Assembly: GCF_000149955.1 (NCBI RefSeq)
Contig: NC_031000.1
Location: 1,220,028-1,284,027 of the forward strand
Reading direction: 5' to 3'
Source of the DNA: Fusarium oxysporum f. sp. lycopersici 4287
Taxonomy: Eukaryota; Ascomycota; Sordariomycetes; Hypocreales; Nectriaceae
Length of the DNA: 64,000 nt
Shown piece after piece: positions 31,704 through 42,486 of the stretch. The notes below the pieces were generated by a model that saw only the letters and a program-made list of their open reading frames with translations, was not told where the DNA came from and ran no database searches. A program made the translations under genes and the position numbers. Position 1 is the first letter of the stretch. Each line of letters starts with the position of its first letter.

Positions 31704-32570
31704 GCATGCGCTTTTATTAGAGGAGAACCTCCACATTGCAAAATACCTCCCGCAACATCATTCTCAAAATTCGAACAAGCACCATGCCCCCTTTAGTTTA
31801 CCTAGTTCGACATGCAGAATCGGAACATAACGTCTCAAAAGACTTCTCACAAAGAGATCCACCTCTCACTTCTTTGGGTCTTTCTCAAGCATCGGCCCTA
31901 GTCGATACGTTCCCTCATCCAGAGTCAATCGCCATAATATTCACTTCTCCACTCATGCGCACCCTACAGACGACACTGGCTGGCTTCTCCCATATCCTAA
32001 GCAAACAATACCTCAAGAATAATGGCAACGAAGAAGGCACCCGTCTCATTATAGACCAGGACCTACAGGAGCGAAGCGACCTTCCCTGTGATACTGGATC
32101 CAAACGTTCTGCGCTAGAGATAGCTTTTCCGCTCCTTGACTTCAGCGTCTTGGCTGAGGATTGGTATATCAAGGATGGTCCTCACGCGGCCAACGATTCT
32201 GCTGTTGCTGCACGAGCTAAAAGATTCCGAGAGAGATTGCGGGACACGGTTCAAGCCATCCACGGGAGCGAAGATCTCGCAAATATGCCGAAAAAAGTTG
32301 TTGTTGTCACACATGGCGTATTCATGAAGTACCTTTGCGAAGATATGACGATTGATCTTCCCAAGGCAGGTTGGAGGACCTTTGCGATTGCTGATGGAGT
32401 TGACGGTAAAGCTATTTTGAATCCTATCGAATAAACTATACGGTCGATCCTCGAATCGAAGCACTAGATCATATTGTAATGTGACCTACGTAACAATCGC
32501 AGCTGCCAGGCTCGAATAAGAATCCCAAATATGAGTCGTCGTAATGATAATAACTCCGGGCTTTAGTGCT
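31704..32570 (+). repeat. Duplicated segment, copy A (phosphatase gene)
   Basis: About 865 bases that recur inverted at 42487-43350 with roughly 95 percent identity. Similarity starts within the promoter (CTTTTATTAGAGGAGAACCT is shared) and ends just after ACTCCGGGCTTTA. Coding and flanking DNA were copied together, so this is a segmental duplication, not retroposition. Confidence 0.85.
31784..32434 (+). CDS. Histidine phosphatase (phosphoglycerate mutase-like), copy A
   Basis: 216 aa, intronless, from ATG in MPPLVYLVRHAESEHN. That start carries the LVRHAESEHN motif with the His that accepts the phosphate; TSPLMRTLQTT supplies the conserved Arg, and VVVTHGVFMKYL the second catalytic His. Length fits the small fungal branch-1 family members, which act on varied phosphate esters, so the substrate is not predictable. 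It differs from copy B (42621-43271) at 12 residues, none in the catalytic motifs. It lies between two chromate transporter genes on the same strand. Confidence 0.85.
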   Translation: MPPLVYLVRHAESEHNVSKDFSQRDPPLTSLGLSQASALVDTFPHPESIAIIFTSPLMRTLQTTLAGFSHILSKQYLKNNGNEEGTRLIIDQDLQERSDLPCDTGSKRSALEIAFPLLDFSVLAEDWYIKDGPHAANDSAVAARAKRFRERLRDTVQAIHGSEDLANMPKKVVVVTHGVFMKYLCEDMTIDLPKAGWRTFAIADGVDGKAILNPIE

Positions 32571-32848
32571 TGACTTATCTCTGCTCGTTTAGCAGGACAG
32601 GTAAGTCCACCATTATCATTCGCACGGCCTCATTTAGGTAAGGGATAATTACGGTTACAGCTGCCAGGAAGCCAGGACCTTACTGATAAAAAGTGATTGG
32701 ATCTACCTTGACCTAAGACAACATTAAGGGGGTAAAAAAACCCCTGTGACAACTTGGATGATTTAGGGTGAACCAGTAAGATCTTACACAAGTCAAAAAC
32801 ACTCCAATTTTTAGATCTGAGGCAATATACAATTTCCCACCTCATAAT
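32435..32848. other. Intergenic between phosphatase and second chromate transporter
   Basis: No gene. At about 32570-32610 there is an inverted pair, GACTTATCTCTGCT and AGCAGGACAGGTAAGTCC, that loosely recalls the ends (CAGACTTGCCTATCCTG) of the hAT element that adjoins copy B of the duplication. The last 100 bases should hold the transporter promoter. Confidence 0.45.
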
Positions 32849-34726
32849 ATGCTATCTATCCACGATTGTGATCCTGCTGATAGCCTCCAAAAGCTGCTCG
32901 TTCAATGGTCCCCAGAAGATTTTGCCGACTTTCGACATACACCCCTTTTCTATAACGATTTCAGGATGGCAGTCCGGTCCCGTATGGCCTGGCGAAGTTG
33001 GCGACCTGTTAATCTGAAGGCCAAGTTTTGGAATACCATCAGCACCAATTACCACCTTGGTTTCACATCCTTCGGCGGCCCCCCAGTGCATTTCAGGATC
33101 GTAAGTACTTGTACAATTCTTTGGCGATGCGTACCTAGCGGCGCATCTAAGCATCAAGAAATGACAAGCGCTAATGAATACCCTCCCCTGTCTTAGTTCC
33201 GTGACAAATTCGTCGATAAGCTGCAATGGATTGACAATCAAGTGGTAAGCAACTATTTTTTATGGTTTATTTGCAAGAAGAACAGTAGCGCTGATCGAGA
33301 TACAGTATCAGGAACTCTTCAGCGTCTGCCAGGCCTTCTCTGGCCCTGGCAGCACCAAGATGCACTACTGCATTAACCTGATTCATGATGGTTTTCTTCC
33401 TGCTTTACTGAGCTTCTTCATCTGGAGGTAGGCAACCGCAAACACACAGGCACTCTCCTTACCGAAGTAACTAATTCCTTCCTTAGCTTGCCTGGGGCCT
33501 TGGGAATGTATGGTCTCTCTATTGGCGTCTCCAATATTGGAGACACTCTTCCCGGACCCGTTTATGCACTTCTCTCCGGGCTCAACGCCTCAACTGTGGG
33601 CATTATCGCAGTCGCTGCTGTTCAACTATCAGAAAAAGCCATCACTGATAAAATAACTCGTATACTCGTCTTGCTTGGAGGTGCGGCCGGGATTCTGTAC
33701 AATGCGCTCTGGTACTTTCCTCTTCTGATGTTCGTGGCCGGCTGTGCAACCGTCGTCCATGACTATCGCTGGCTTCATGGCCCTATCAAGACTATAGTCG
33801 GCTTGATGAAGAACCCCACAAAACGGCTTAGGGCACAAGAGCCGGAGTCCATCGAACTTCCACAGGGGCGATCTGCCGATCAGGACAACAATGCCACTAC
33901 CACTGCTGCATCGTTCGGCACTACCAGGGAACACGATGACGTGGTATCCCGCACGAGCCAGGAAAACAATGCGCAGACGCTCCCAATCACCGAGAATTCA
34001 CATTCAGAGGCTGACTCAGAACCACGCGTTATCCCACCAGAGCGGTCCCTTAACTTTTCCTGGAGCTTTGGCCTTGGAATTATTGTCTTCTTTCTCATCA
34101 CCTTCATTGTGATTATGGTCCTTCGTGGAAAATTGCGGGTCAAGACATACCTTTTTAGCTTCTTCGCCAATATGTACCTTGCAGGGACCATTATTTTTGG
34201 CGGAGGTCCTGTTGTCATTCCATTGCTCCGCGAATATGTTGTTGCTGAAGGCTGGGTTAGTCCGCGCGACTTCCTTATCGGCCTTGCGATCCAACAGAGC
34301 TTTCCCGGTCCCAACTTCAACTTTGCGGTATACCTAGGCGCTTTGACAGCATTTAATGGTGGATACAATTCGGCCGTTGGAGCAATGCTTGGGTTTATTG
34401 GCATATTTGCTCCTGGACTTATTACAGTTCATGGTACAATGGGTATTTGGAGCGCTATCCGTGGTCTGAGGTGGGTTAAGTCCCTTCTCAGGGGTGTCAA
34501 CGCCGGTGCCGTGGGACTCATTTATACCGCGGTCTATCGCTTGTGGCAAATCGGGTATATTGCTGAAAGTCTTCAGCAGGGAACGAGTCTGGCACAGGAG
34601 CCGTGGTGGGTTGTTGTGACAGCATCGAGCTTTGTCTTCGGCTACTCATTCAACTTGAGCCCTCCAGTTATTATCATCATGGGCGCCGTCTTAGGCCTAA
34701 TCTGGTATGCAGTTGCGCTCACTTAG
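32849..34726 (+). CDS. CHR-family chromate ion transporter, second gene
   Basis: Four exons (32849-33100, 33197-33244, 33312-33427, 33487-34726), all with clear GTAAGT/GTAGG...AG signals, give one 551-aa frame. The first CHR domain has GFTSFGGPPVHFRIF followed by FSGPGSTKMHY; the second has FGGGPVVIPLLREYVV and QSFPGPNFNFAVYLG. A hydrophilic loop of about 100 residues rich in Ser/Thr/Glu/Asn separates the halves. About ten to twelve membrane segments are predicted. It is only distantly similar to the gene at 29514, so the pair is not a recent duplication. Both read the same way, about 1.6 kb apart. Confidence 0.88.
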
Positions 34727-34830
34727 CGACCGCCATATTGTCTGTAATGCTTAACCCCTTGTTAAGCTTTACGAAAGCGTTAATATAGCGAGTATTGCAG
34801 AATAATTTAGCATAAATACTAAAAAGTATA

Positions 34831-36690
34831 ACGTGGTTGATAAGCATGCTGATCATCCAAGTATGCTGATCAAAAATTCCAGCCTCTAAACTTTAAATCC
34901 ATTTAAAAACATAATAAACCATCTGATCAATTAAAACTACTTACCATACTCTTCCCCAGAGGTCTCAATCACTACCTGACACGTCCTTGCATTATGCCCG
35001 GCCTTGCCGCATACACCACAACGCCGACCACCCGGTCGCTCTGACCTTCCTCGACCACCACTTCTCGATGATTCGGCCACTATCTGCGCATCAACATCCA
35101 TCTGATCAATTACTTGCGATGCTTCCTGTACAGTCATTGCCCCTCCTTTCTGTAGTCTAGTCCTTTTTGCCCTCCGGCGCCGGCTTAGTATCTCATTTGC
35201 ATCTCGAAGATTTCGGACCTCATTCCTCAATAAGACAACCTCATGCATAACTGCCCTTGTTGCTTTAGTATTTGACTTTAAAGCTTCTATTATTGACTCT
35301 GGGGAGCTGCCTTTATGTCTTCTGATTCGTTTTTCGAGGTATTCAGACTGAGATTGAGCCTCAATTGCTGTCTTTAGGGTCTTTGAAACCCATGGGGTTA
35401 ATGGTTGGCTGACCTCCCCAGGAGGCGTTGGGGTTCGTAGCTGCACATCAAGCTTTGAGATCACGGCTTCTGGGTCAAGAGGAGCAAGTCCAGCTCCTCT
35501 AAAACCCCCCCGGATATTGCTTTCTGTGAAAGTAGCTTTAAAGGCGGCATAAAAGGCCGGGAAGAACTCGGTCTTGGAAATGTGGGTTATAGAGCATCTA
35601 ATCAGATGCTCTATTTGTCGACCATAAGCCTGTTTCAGCACTGCAAAGCACCCAACATCAAGAGGCTGAAGTAGGTGAGATGCATGAGGTGGCATACAAA
35701 GCGTGATAATCTTATTATCCTGGCAGTATCTCTCAAAGTCAGCAGAGTGGTGGCTTTCGTGGCCATCGAGGATCAGAAGACGATAGGCACCAACTGATCG
35801 GTTACTTGTAGACCGATCAAAGTGCTTTAGCCACTCAAGACCTAGCTCGTTATTTGTCCACCCATTTTGGCTCGTTGCAATAACCCAATCGCCCGGGAGG
35901 TTGCTTTCTCGGTACCAGTTAGCAAGGTGATATTTGCCTGCACCAATGATGAACGGCGCGATCGATTGACCTTCCGCATTAATCGCCTGGATTACTGTAA
36001 TCCATTCACGATTTCCAGGCTGCACTGATTTTGATCTTCCTTGCCTTTCTGAGCCTGTGACTGCCATTCCGGCCATTATGAGGCCCATCATAAAGCCAGT
36101 CTCATCAAAGTTCCAGATATCATCTGATCGGATACCATACTTCACAATTGTATTCTGTACAAGCCTAAACCAGCCACGAATAATAGTCGGATCTTCGCAT
36201 TTGGTTCTCTGGTAGTCATATCTCCGAAATAAACGCGTCTTTAGCTCTGGTTGTCGCTTGACGAAGTTATGAGCCCAACGCTTGCCAACAGATGATGCGT
36301 CACGGTCGGCAAGCAGAGAATTGGCTATTTCTTCTACAAAACGCAGTCGCGCAGGAAATCCTCGCGAATCTAGGTCAAGGAGGAATTGAACTATTATCTG
36401 TTCCTCTAGATCAGTCAGTCTCCGTGACTTTGGCACCCACGCGTCTCGTGATTGAATGCCATTCTGTCGGTTACGGAGAGTACCGAAGCCAACTTCATAT
36501 ATTTTTGCGGCGCGTCGGAGGCTTAGCTTTGGGTTATTTTGAAGGGCCTGAAGTGCAAGAAGGATTCTAGCTTCATTTGATGGCTGAGGCATGTTTAGTG
36601 GTTGAGAATTAATTGATCAAATGGTTAAGATGTAGGATGAGGGATTTTTGATCAGCATACTTGGATGGTCAGCATGCTTATCAACCACGT
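34831..36690 (-). mobile_element. Fot1/pogo-like DNA transposon, complete
   Basis: Terminal inverted repeats of about 48 bp (34831-34878 and 36643-36690) begin ACGTGGTTGATAAGCATGCT and are flanked by TA on both sides (34829-34830, 36691-36692), the standard target of the family. Each end contains two close copies of GTATGCTGATCA/GCATGCTGATCA, probably transposase-binding sites. One intact transposase gene fills the element. It is in the same orientation as the decayed relative at the left edge. Confidence 0.93.
34937..36592 (-). CDS. Fot1/pogo-type DD35D transposase
   Basis: Intact 551-aa frame from ATG at 36592. N-terminal helix-turn-helix (ALQALQNNPKLSLRRAAKIY), CENP-B-type DNA-binding domain (SSVGKRWAHNFVKRQPELKT), then the DDE catalytic core: NFDETGF, LILDGHESH and HLLQPLDVGCF. 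The last two Asp are separated by exactly 35 residues (DD35D). A coiled stretch precedes a C-terminal zinc knuckle CGVCGKAGHNARTC. No stops or shifts; the element looks autonomous. The enzyme cuts at TA and moves the element by cut-and-paste. Confidence 0.93.
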   Translation of the reverse strand: MPQPSNEARILLALQALQNNPKLSLRRAAKIYEVGFGTLRNRQNGIQSRDAWVPKSRRLTDLEEQIIVQFLLDLDSRGFPARLRFVEEIANSLLADRDASSVGKRWAHNFVKRQPELKTRLFRRYDYQRTKCEDPTIIRGWFRLVQNTIVKYGIRSDDIWNFDETGFMMGLIMAGMAVTGSERQGRSKSVQPGNREWITVIQAINAEGQSIAPFIIGAGKYHLANWYRESNLPGDWVIATSQNGWTNNELGLEWLKHFDRSTSNRSVGAYRLLILDGHESHHSADFERYCQDNKIITLCMPPHASHLLQPLDVGCFAVLKQAYGRQIEHLIRCSITHISKTEFFPAFYAAFKATFTESNIRGGFRGAGLAPLDPEAVISKLDVQLRTPTPPGEVSQPLTPWVSKTLKTAIEAQSQSEYLEKRIRRHKGSSPESIIEALKSNTKATRAVMHEVVLLRNEVRNLRDANEILSRRRRAKRTRLQKGGAMTVQEASQVIDQMDVDAQIVAESSRSGGRGRSERPGGRRCGVCGKAGHNARTCQVVIETSGEEYGK

Positions 36691-36772
36691 TATCTTTATA
36701 GTTACTTTACTATAGCTAGGTTATTATCCTTGTAATGCCAGAATTTAATGCTTAATTACTATTAGCCAAATT

Positions 36773-37573
36773 TCAATATATAGAGCCTGATATGCTAAAC
36801 TTACATGAAGTAAGAATAAGTTCCTGGTCTTGGAAGAACTTTGTTAATCTGCCGAGTACTGCAAGTTCGAACTTCAACTTTATGCTGTACGTAAAGTATT
36901 TAAGGACATTTTGAAGTATTCGAAAGCCTGCATATTGGACGCCTAGAAGAACGAAGTCCATGATGATAAGAACCACATTCATAATAATGAGCTCTGCCAT
37001 CAATCGCTGTTTCCTTTCTTCTGACGTGTATGTCAGGATCTTAGCCGTTCCCCAGATGTAGAGCCCGGATATAATCAACTCTTGGGCGCAGAATATGGTG
37101 ATTTGGAGGGGCTCCATAACCTTATATCCGAGTTCGACTGCCCTCGGGACTGGAACGATGTTATAGCAGAATGCTAAGACTGTCGTGGGAATAAGAATGA
37201 TAACAGCGTTGATAATAATCATTATCAGGACACTGCGAAGGATACAGGGGCTCTGGAGGACAAGATGAAGTCGTGACCACAAGACAAGCGATTGCCCAAC
37301 GATGAAGGCCCACCATCCGGCAATTGTAATGGCGCTTTGAAGGTACGTGTGAGGGGTTATTTCAAAGAAGTAGGTCGAGAAGCCAATGGTGGCGACGATT
37401 AGGCCAAGGCTTGCGACTAAAAGACTCCAGAAATACCACCCGGAGAATCTCTTAAAGGTAACAAAGATTAAAATAATGATTTCCAAGGCATTATAGAGGG
37501 TGACTGCTATACAGCCAGCGAAAAAGAATTCCACTGATGGGCTGCTGTCGCTTGCTTGGCCAAACGTCAACAT
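36773..37573 (-). CDS. Seven-transmembrane fungal integral membrane protein (DUF7703-like)
   Basis: 266 aa from ATG at 37573. Seven hydrophobic helices are evident (for example FFFAGCIAVTLYNALEIIIL, SLLVASLGLIVATIGFSTYF, LIMIIINAVIILIPTTVLAF, LIIMNVVLIIMDFVLLGVQY) with a C-terminal YSIKLKFELAVLGRL, as in a large family of fungal membrane proteins of unknown function. A GTAAGT site lies in the last codons (near 36797), so the true C-terminal exon may lie beyond, toward the Fot1 element whose end is only 80 bases away. That element may have cut off the last exon. Confidence 0.65.
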   Translation of the reverse strand: MLTFGQASDSSPSVEFFFAGCIAVTLYNALEIIILIFVTFKRFSGWYFWSLLVASLGLIVATIGFSTYFFEITPHTYLQSAITIAGWWAFIVGQSLVLWSRLHLVLQSPCILRSVLIMIIINAVIILIPTTVLAFCYNIVPVPRAVELGYKVMEPLQITIFCAQELIISGLYIWGTAKILTYTSEERKQRLMAELIIMNVVLIIMDFVLLGVQYAGFRILQNVLKYFTYSIKLKFELAVLGRLTKFFQDQELILTSCKFSISGSIY

Positions 37574-38814
37574 GTTTTAACGCCAAGGAAGGTCACACAA
37601 TTACTGTAGTGGTAATAGATGAATCCTTGGCTATGGAATGGTTGCAAGAGAAGACTTGAATTTAATATAAGTACTAATTGGATATCTCAGCATGTGACTG
37701 AAACCGCACTATAAATGCCGGACCCATAAGCACTACCCAATTTCATGACTCTGTACGGTATACTAATACAGGCCTCGCGGGTATGATGACGTTTATTAAA
37801 CCGGCTGCTAATATGCTTTTCGCAGGGTTGGCTGTTAATGTCAGTAAACCTCCTTCTCATTGGTTGTATGGCGGGTAACTAAGAAAGTTTTCTCATGTCT
37901 TTAAACCTATCAATTAAGGTGCGAGAAATGCGATGCAGCGTACTAAAAGTTCTCGTATTTTAAATTAAATGCTGACGATTCATGCACTATTCTATGCCGA
38001 TTTTCTTTTCTTAGTGCCCTAAATTACATCTGCGGCAGATAGTAGAGATGTTCAATATCTTCATCTTCTTATAGGCGATTACGCAACATATGAATCAATT
38101 TGAACAATACGTTCAAGTGCGATAATAGTCGAGGTCCAGCAACCTGGGGTCAGATTGCGCTCTTGCATTCTCAACACCTACCAACAACAAAGAGCGGGGT
38201 AAGCACCCACCCAAACTAAAGCTGTCGCCCTCCCTTAAGCGACGTATTCAGCAATGATGCCTAAGGGCGTTCCCTATCTATCCCGGCTCGTGGAATCCAA
38301 GCAGTATCATGACTCGACTGTCGTTTCTGGGGATGCAGCGTTCTCATTAATGCCGAAATCCTCAGATTATAGTTCACAGCCACACCCCACCCTCCGAACA
38401 ATCACGAGGATCCTTCGCGGATACTCGGTAACAGCCGACACAGACATATCCGAGATGCCGGCGCTAGTGCAATTTTGCGCGCAGTTGTGGCTGTCACATC
38501 ATGTCGCAACACACAGTAGTGGAAACAGGAGTTTCTGAAGGTAATGTCAGATCGCTATCCATATGGAAAGTACGAAAACTGGACGGAGTGCCAGAAACTG
38601 GATCCCTATGTTGGCCACTCCAATGGCGTTAAGGATGTTCTCATTTGTGGGCTTGCTTCGTTTGAAAGGCTCGGGCTGAGTACCAATAGATCCAGATCCA
38701 TATCTGAGTGATAACCGATAACTATCCCTTTGACTGTCGTAAGCCTCCACTTCCGTACCAGCAGCGGGGCTAGCCAATAAAAATGCATTAAATCAAAGGT
38801 ACATTTATCCCCGC
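37574..38814. other. Intergenic, upstream of the membrane protein gene
   Basis: 1.2 kb with no supported gene. The part next to 37574 is probably the promoter of the membrane protein gene. The part next to 38815 is probably the 3' end of the piggyBac element. A 95-codon open frame at 38254 shows no family resemblance. Confidence 0.4.
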
Positions 38815-39575
38815 CTAACTTTGGTTGTGCCAAAGGTCCCAGCAATTGCCAAGTCTACATAAAGCTACATTACATTCTTGACATCCATATCGTGACTGCG
38901 GCGCCCTTCGACTGTTACCGCTAATCGCAGATAATGCTGCCCTTGATCTTCGAGACCGACGCTGACCTAGCCGGAGGCCTTGACAGGCAAGGCATTCAGA
39001 TTTTCCTTTGCGAACGCGAGTGTGCTGTAATGTAGGCATAAATTCGTTTCCAGTCCGAAATCTCTTTCTTGATTGCGTCTTCGGTGCATACGCTTCTATA
39101 AGATCATTCACAAGCCATTGCCGCCAACTGCCTTGCGACATCTCTGCCTTCCATTGCGGCTGCCCTCGCTGCTGCAAAATGAAGCTATTTACAAGGGCAA
39201 TTTCCAGGAGAAAGTCCCAAGCCAGGGCTTTCCAGCCGCCTCGGCGCACACGACGGTCAAGGCCCCAATAAGCTCTCATTTGGTCACCTCAATCCACGGC
39301 ATTCATCACGTTGTTATAGATAGCAGCAATAGATGGGATAGAAACCTGTTTAACAGGGTCGTCACCAAAAAAACGCTGTATTGGTCTTGCTTGCATTTGG
39401 TCTGTTGTTGGTTCTTCCTGATGCAGTCAAGCCTTTCATTGCCCTTAAACACAGTCGTCAGAAATACCACAAGCGCATTGTCTTTCCAAGCGATCTGGTT
39501 GACCTTGTTATCGGTTGTTGGAATAGCTTTAACAACATTAAACTCGAGGCTGCCAGCAGCTGTATTATCTATAAT
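38815..39575 (-). pseudogene. PiggyBac-type transposase, C-terminal half, truncated by an hAT element
   Basis: Minus strand. The best part reads YNNVMNAVD, a TGA, GDQMRAYWGLDRRVRRGGWK and ALAWDFLLEIALVNSFILQ, the segment around the third catalytic Asp of piggyBac transposases (DDE_Tnp_1_7). The C-terminus keeps a cysteine-rich zinc finger (CLAC ... YGCQECNVALCRLGNC). A shift in a poly-T run (near 39367-39373) and the TGA (from TGG or CGA) break the frame. The 5' end stops exactly where the hAT element begins at 39576, and the missing half is not found on its other side. Confidence 0.75.
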
Positions 39576-42484
39576 CAGACTTGCCTATCCTGATATACTA
39601 TCCTGATATCATCTCTGCTATCCTGCTATATCTGATATGATATATATCGGATATCGGATAAAGCTAGGCTCTTTTACCCTGATATCAGGATAGATACCAG
39701 GATAGATACCAGGATAAGCTGCACACTCTGATTGGTCGGATGCCACTTTATCGCCTGACAACATCCGATTTTCCCATGTTTACAATCTTCGAATCTCTCA
39801 AACATCACTCAAGTGTGTAGATATAATACGTTGTATTATTCTGTGCCTCTGCTACTCTTAATAATGGCTTCTTCATCACAGCAACGCACAGATTTCACCT
39901 CACAGCCCCAGATGACTATTGGCCCTACTGTTGATGTAGAATCAGCATCATCTGAGGTCCTGAACTTCGATTGCATATTCCGTGCGACATATCCCAAAAA
40001 GGGTCAGTTCGGACCATCAGGGAAGCGCAGAACGAAGGGAGCAGTGGTTTATGAATGCCTTCTCTGTTCTTCTGATCAGGCCTGGTCAAACCCCAAACGA
40101 GACAACGCCATATACCACGCCAAACGCAAACACCGTGATATCGTTAACTCTTCAGACATTACAGTACTCGAACGATCATCGGACATGGGACCTCCATTAA
40201 AGCAAGCTAGAGTCGATAATTATTATACAGCAACGCCATCAGAATCGGCCCTCCGCAAAGTGTTCAATCCTCAGCGATATACTGAGAGCATGGTTGGCCT
40301 TCTCACACATCGTCGTCTTCCCTTTTCGGCAGTTACATGGGATGAGAGGCAGGACGTCATGCTGTCCTGTAATCCGGCAATTGAAGACCTCATAATGACA
40401 TCGAGGCATGAAGCGATGCGTCATATTACTGCGAATTTTAGCCTTTATCAGTCGCAGTTAAAGGCTAAGTTACAAAGCGCCGTTTCAAAGGTCCACATCT
40501 CATCTGATCTCTGGACATCGCCGCACCGCCATGGTGTGCTAGCAGTGTGTGCACGATGGGTTGACGAAGATTACCAACCCAGACGAGCGCTTTTGAGTCT
40601 ACCAGAGATTCGACACAGCCATTCCGGTGAACATCAGTCTCGGATTATCTTCTCAACACTCGATATTTACGATATCGCGAATCAGCTCGGCTGCCATACG
40701 GGTGATAATGCGGCATCAAACGACACATGTTTGCAGCACTTATCAACAAGGCTTAGGCAGGACCGCAATGTGCGTCGAAGTCCAGCTTTGTTCTCCTATC
40801 TAGTCGTCTAATCTATAGCAGATCAACTGGGATCCAAAACGGCACCGTATCCGATGTATCCTTCATGTTATCAACTTATCCCTTCAAGCCTTTCTTTTCG
40901 CGTCTTCACGTGAAGCACTTCAAGCCGCCCTCGATGCTGCTAGCGATATCACTGGGGATGAGCTCTACAAACCGTTCAGCTTCATCCTGAACGACGCGTC
41001 TGGTGGTGATACGACAAACCAGCCAGATCATATGGAAGCTCAGACGGAGCATACTGGCGGCGTTGGATGCAAAAGAACTTCCATTCAGAAGGTAAATCCT
41101 CCACCGAGATCAGATAATAAGTCAGACAATACCAGAAGGGGGGGCTGGATTATGGTGCCAGCGCTGCGCAAACTACACCGGATCGGGCTGTGACTACGTA
41201 ACTCACCTATCCACAGTGATGCATGGGATGAGCGCATCAAATTACGGCTTGGTATTGATAACGATACGCGCTGGAATTCATGGCACAGGATGATCGACAA
41301 CCTGATAAGGAAAAAGCAGCAAGTAAAGCAGTTCCTACTTGACTACGACAAAGCTCTAGGTGACAATATTCTCACCTCTTCTGATTGGGATTACCTGGAG
41401 AAACCGCACGCGTTTCTCCAACCATTCACTTCTACGACCTTGTGGGCTCAAGGCGTTACGGCGACGCTCTCGCAAAACCTCATGATCATGGATATATTAC
41501 TTCGCCACTACGAACAGAAGAAGGTATCATCTCAGCTTTCGCCTAACTCAATCAACTAGTTTCTGATCCTCTCTTTAGGAGCTCTATGAAGCAGAGGAGA
41601 CACATGATCCTCTCATGTTGCACTCTATTGATATGGGCTGGTTCGTACTCGATAAGTACTATGCTTTATCCGGGGAGTCCCCTATCTACGCAACTGCCCT
41701 TCTCCTTGATCCGTCGAAGCGAGCGCGATACCTTGAAATAAACTGGAAGGGAGAATGGGTCGAGGCTGCCATTAGGGGACGCACTTTCGATATGGGAGGA
41801 AGAATACAAGATGGCGCCCACCCTCGGACCTGCCCAGGCACTGAGCGAAGCGTCTAGGTCGCAGCAAGGGCACTCAAACGAGCTTGATCGGCTTCTGAAC
41901 GAGATTATGGTCGCCGAGGACATAACCAGGGACGTAGATGACTTCGAAAACTTTATCCACAACCAGCCGATAAAGATCGAAGGCTCTCCTCTGATCTGGT
42001 GGTGTCAGAGGGATCAGGTTCGGACATATCCGCGTCTCAGTCGCATGGCCATTGACATATTGTCTGTGCCCCCTGGTTCTGCTGACCCCGAGTCTGCATT
42101 CAGTGGAGGAAGACGCACTTTATCATGGGATCGGGAAAGGATGTCATGTGTTAATCTGGAGAAGGTTGAATGCATCGGCAACTGGCTGCGTGAAGGACTC
42201 ATTATACCATCATCACGTGGTGGTAGAGGGCTTGTTGTGGACGGTGAAATAAACGGCAGTGTTCATGTTGATTCGGATGATGATCTAGATTAGAATTGAA
42301 TGAAATATTTACCTTTATGCTTAGACATATCTGTCGCCATATCATCTCTGCTAAAGCTGCTAAAACTCCTAGACTGATATCATCTCTGCTATCCTGCTAA
42401 GCCGATATCATATCAGGATAGTGTGTTATCCTGATATCAGGATAATTTATCATATCGGATATGATATCAGGATAGGCAAGTCTG
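39576..42484 (+). mobile_element. hAT-type DNA transposon with BED finger, nearly intact
   Basis: 2909 bp. Both ends are CAGACTTGCCTATCCTGATA in inverted orientation. Inside the ends are many copies of ATCCTGATATCAGGAT-like palindromes and GATATCATCTCTGCT repeats (39576-39720 and 42330-42480), a typical sub-terminal binding-site array. No 8-bp target duplication is visible (TCTATAAT on the left, AGCATTAA on the right). The left flank is a truncated piggyBac, the right flank the phosphatase duplication. Confidence 0.85.
39864..42293 (+). pseudogene. hAT transposase, one stop and one frameshift
   Basis: Spliced frame: exon 1 39864-40769, intron of 52 nt (GTGCGT...GCAG), exon 2 40822-41523, intron of 55 nt (GTATCA...TTAG), exon 3 from 41579. 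Exon 1 has a BED-type finger (YECLLCSSDQ...HAKRKH) and the first catalytic block VHISSDLWTS, then GCHTGDNAASNDT. Exon 2 holds HRIRCILHVINLSLQAFLF and a stop at 41191-41193, where family members have Trp (GL-W-LR): TGG to TGA. Exon 3 shifts frame near 41780; the C-terminal dimerisation motif follows (YPRLSRMAIDILSVPPGSAD). Only these two lesions were seen, so it died recently. Confidence 0.85.
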
Positions 42485-42486
42485 AG

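Noticed and set aside
38254..38538. 94-codon plus-strand frame
   Set aside because: No family resemblance, no splice partners, no conserved motif.
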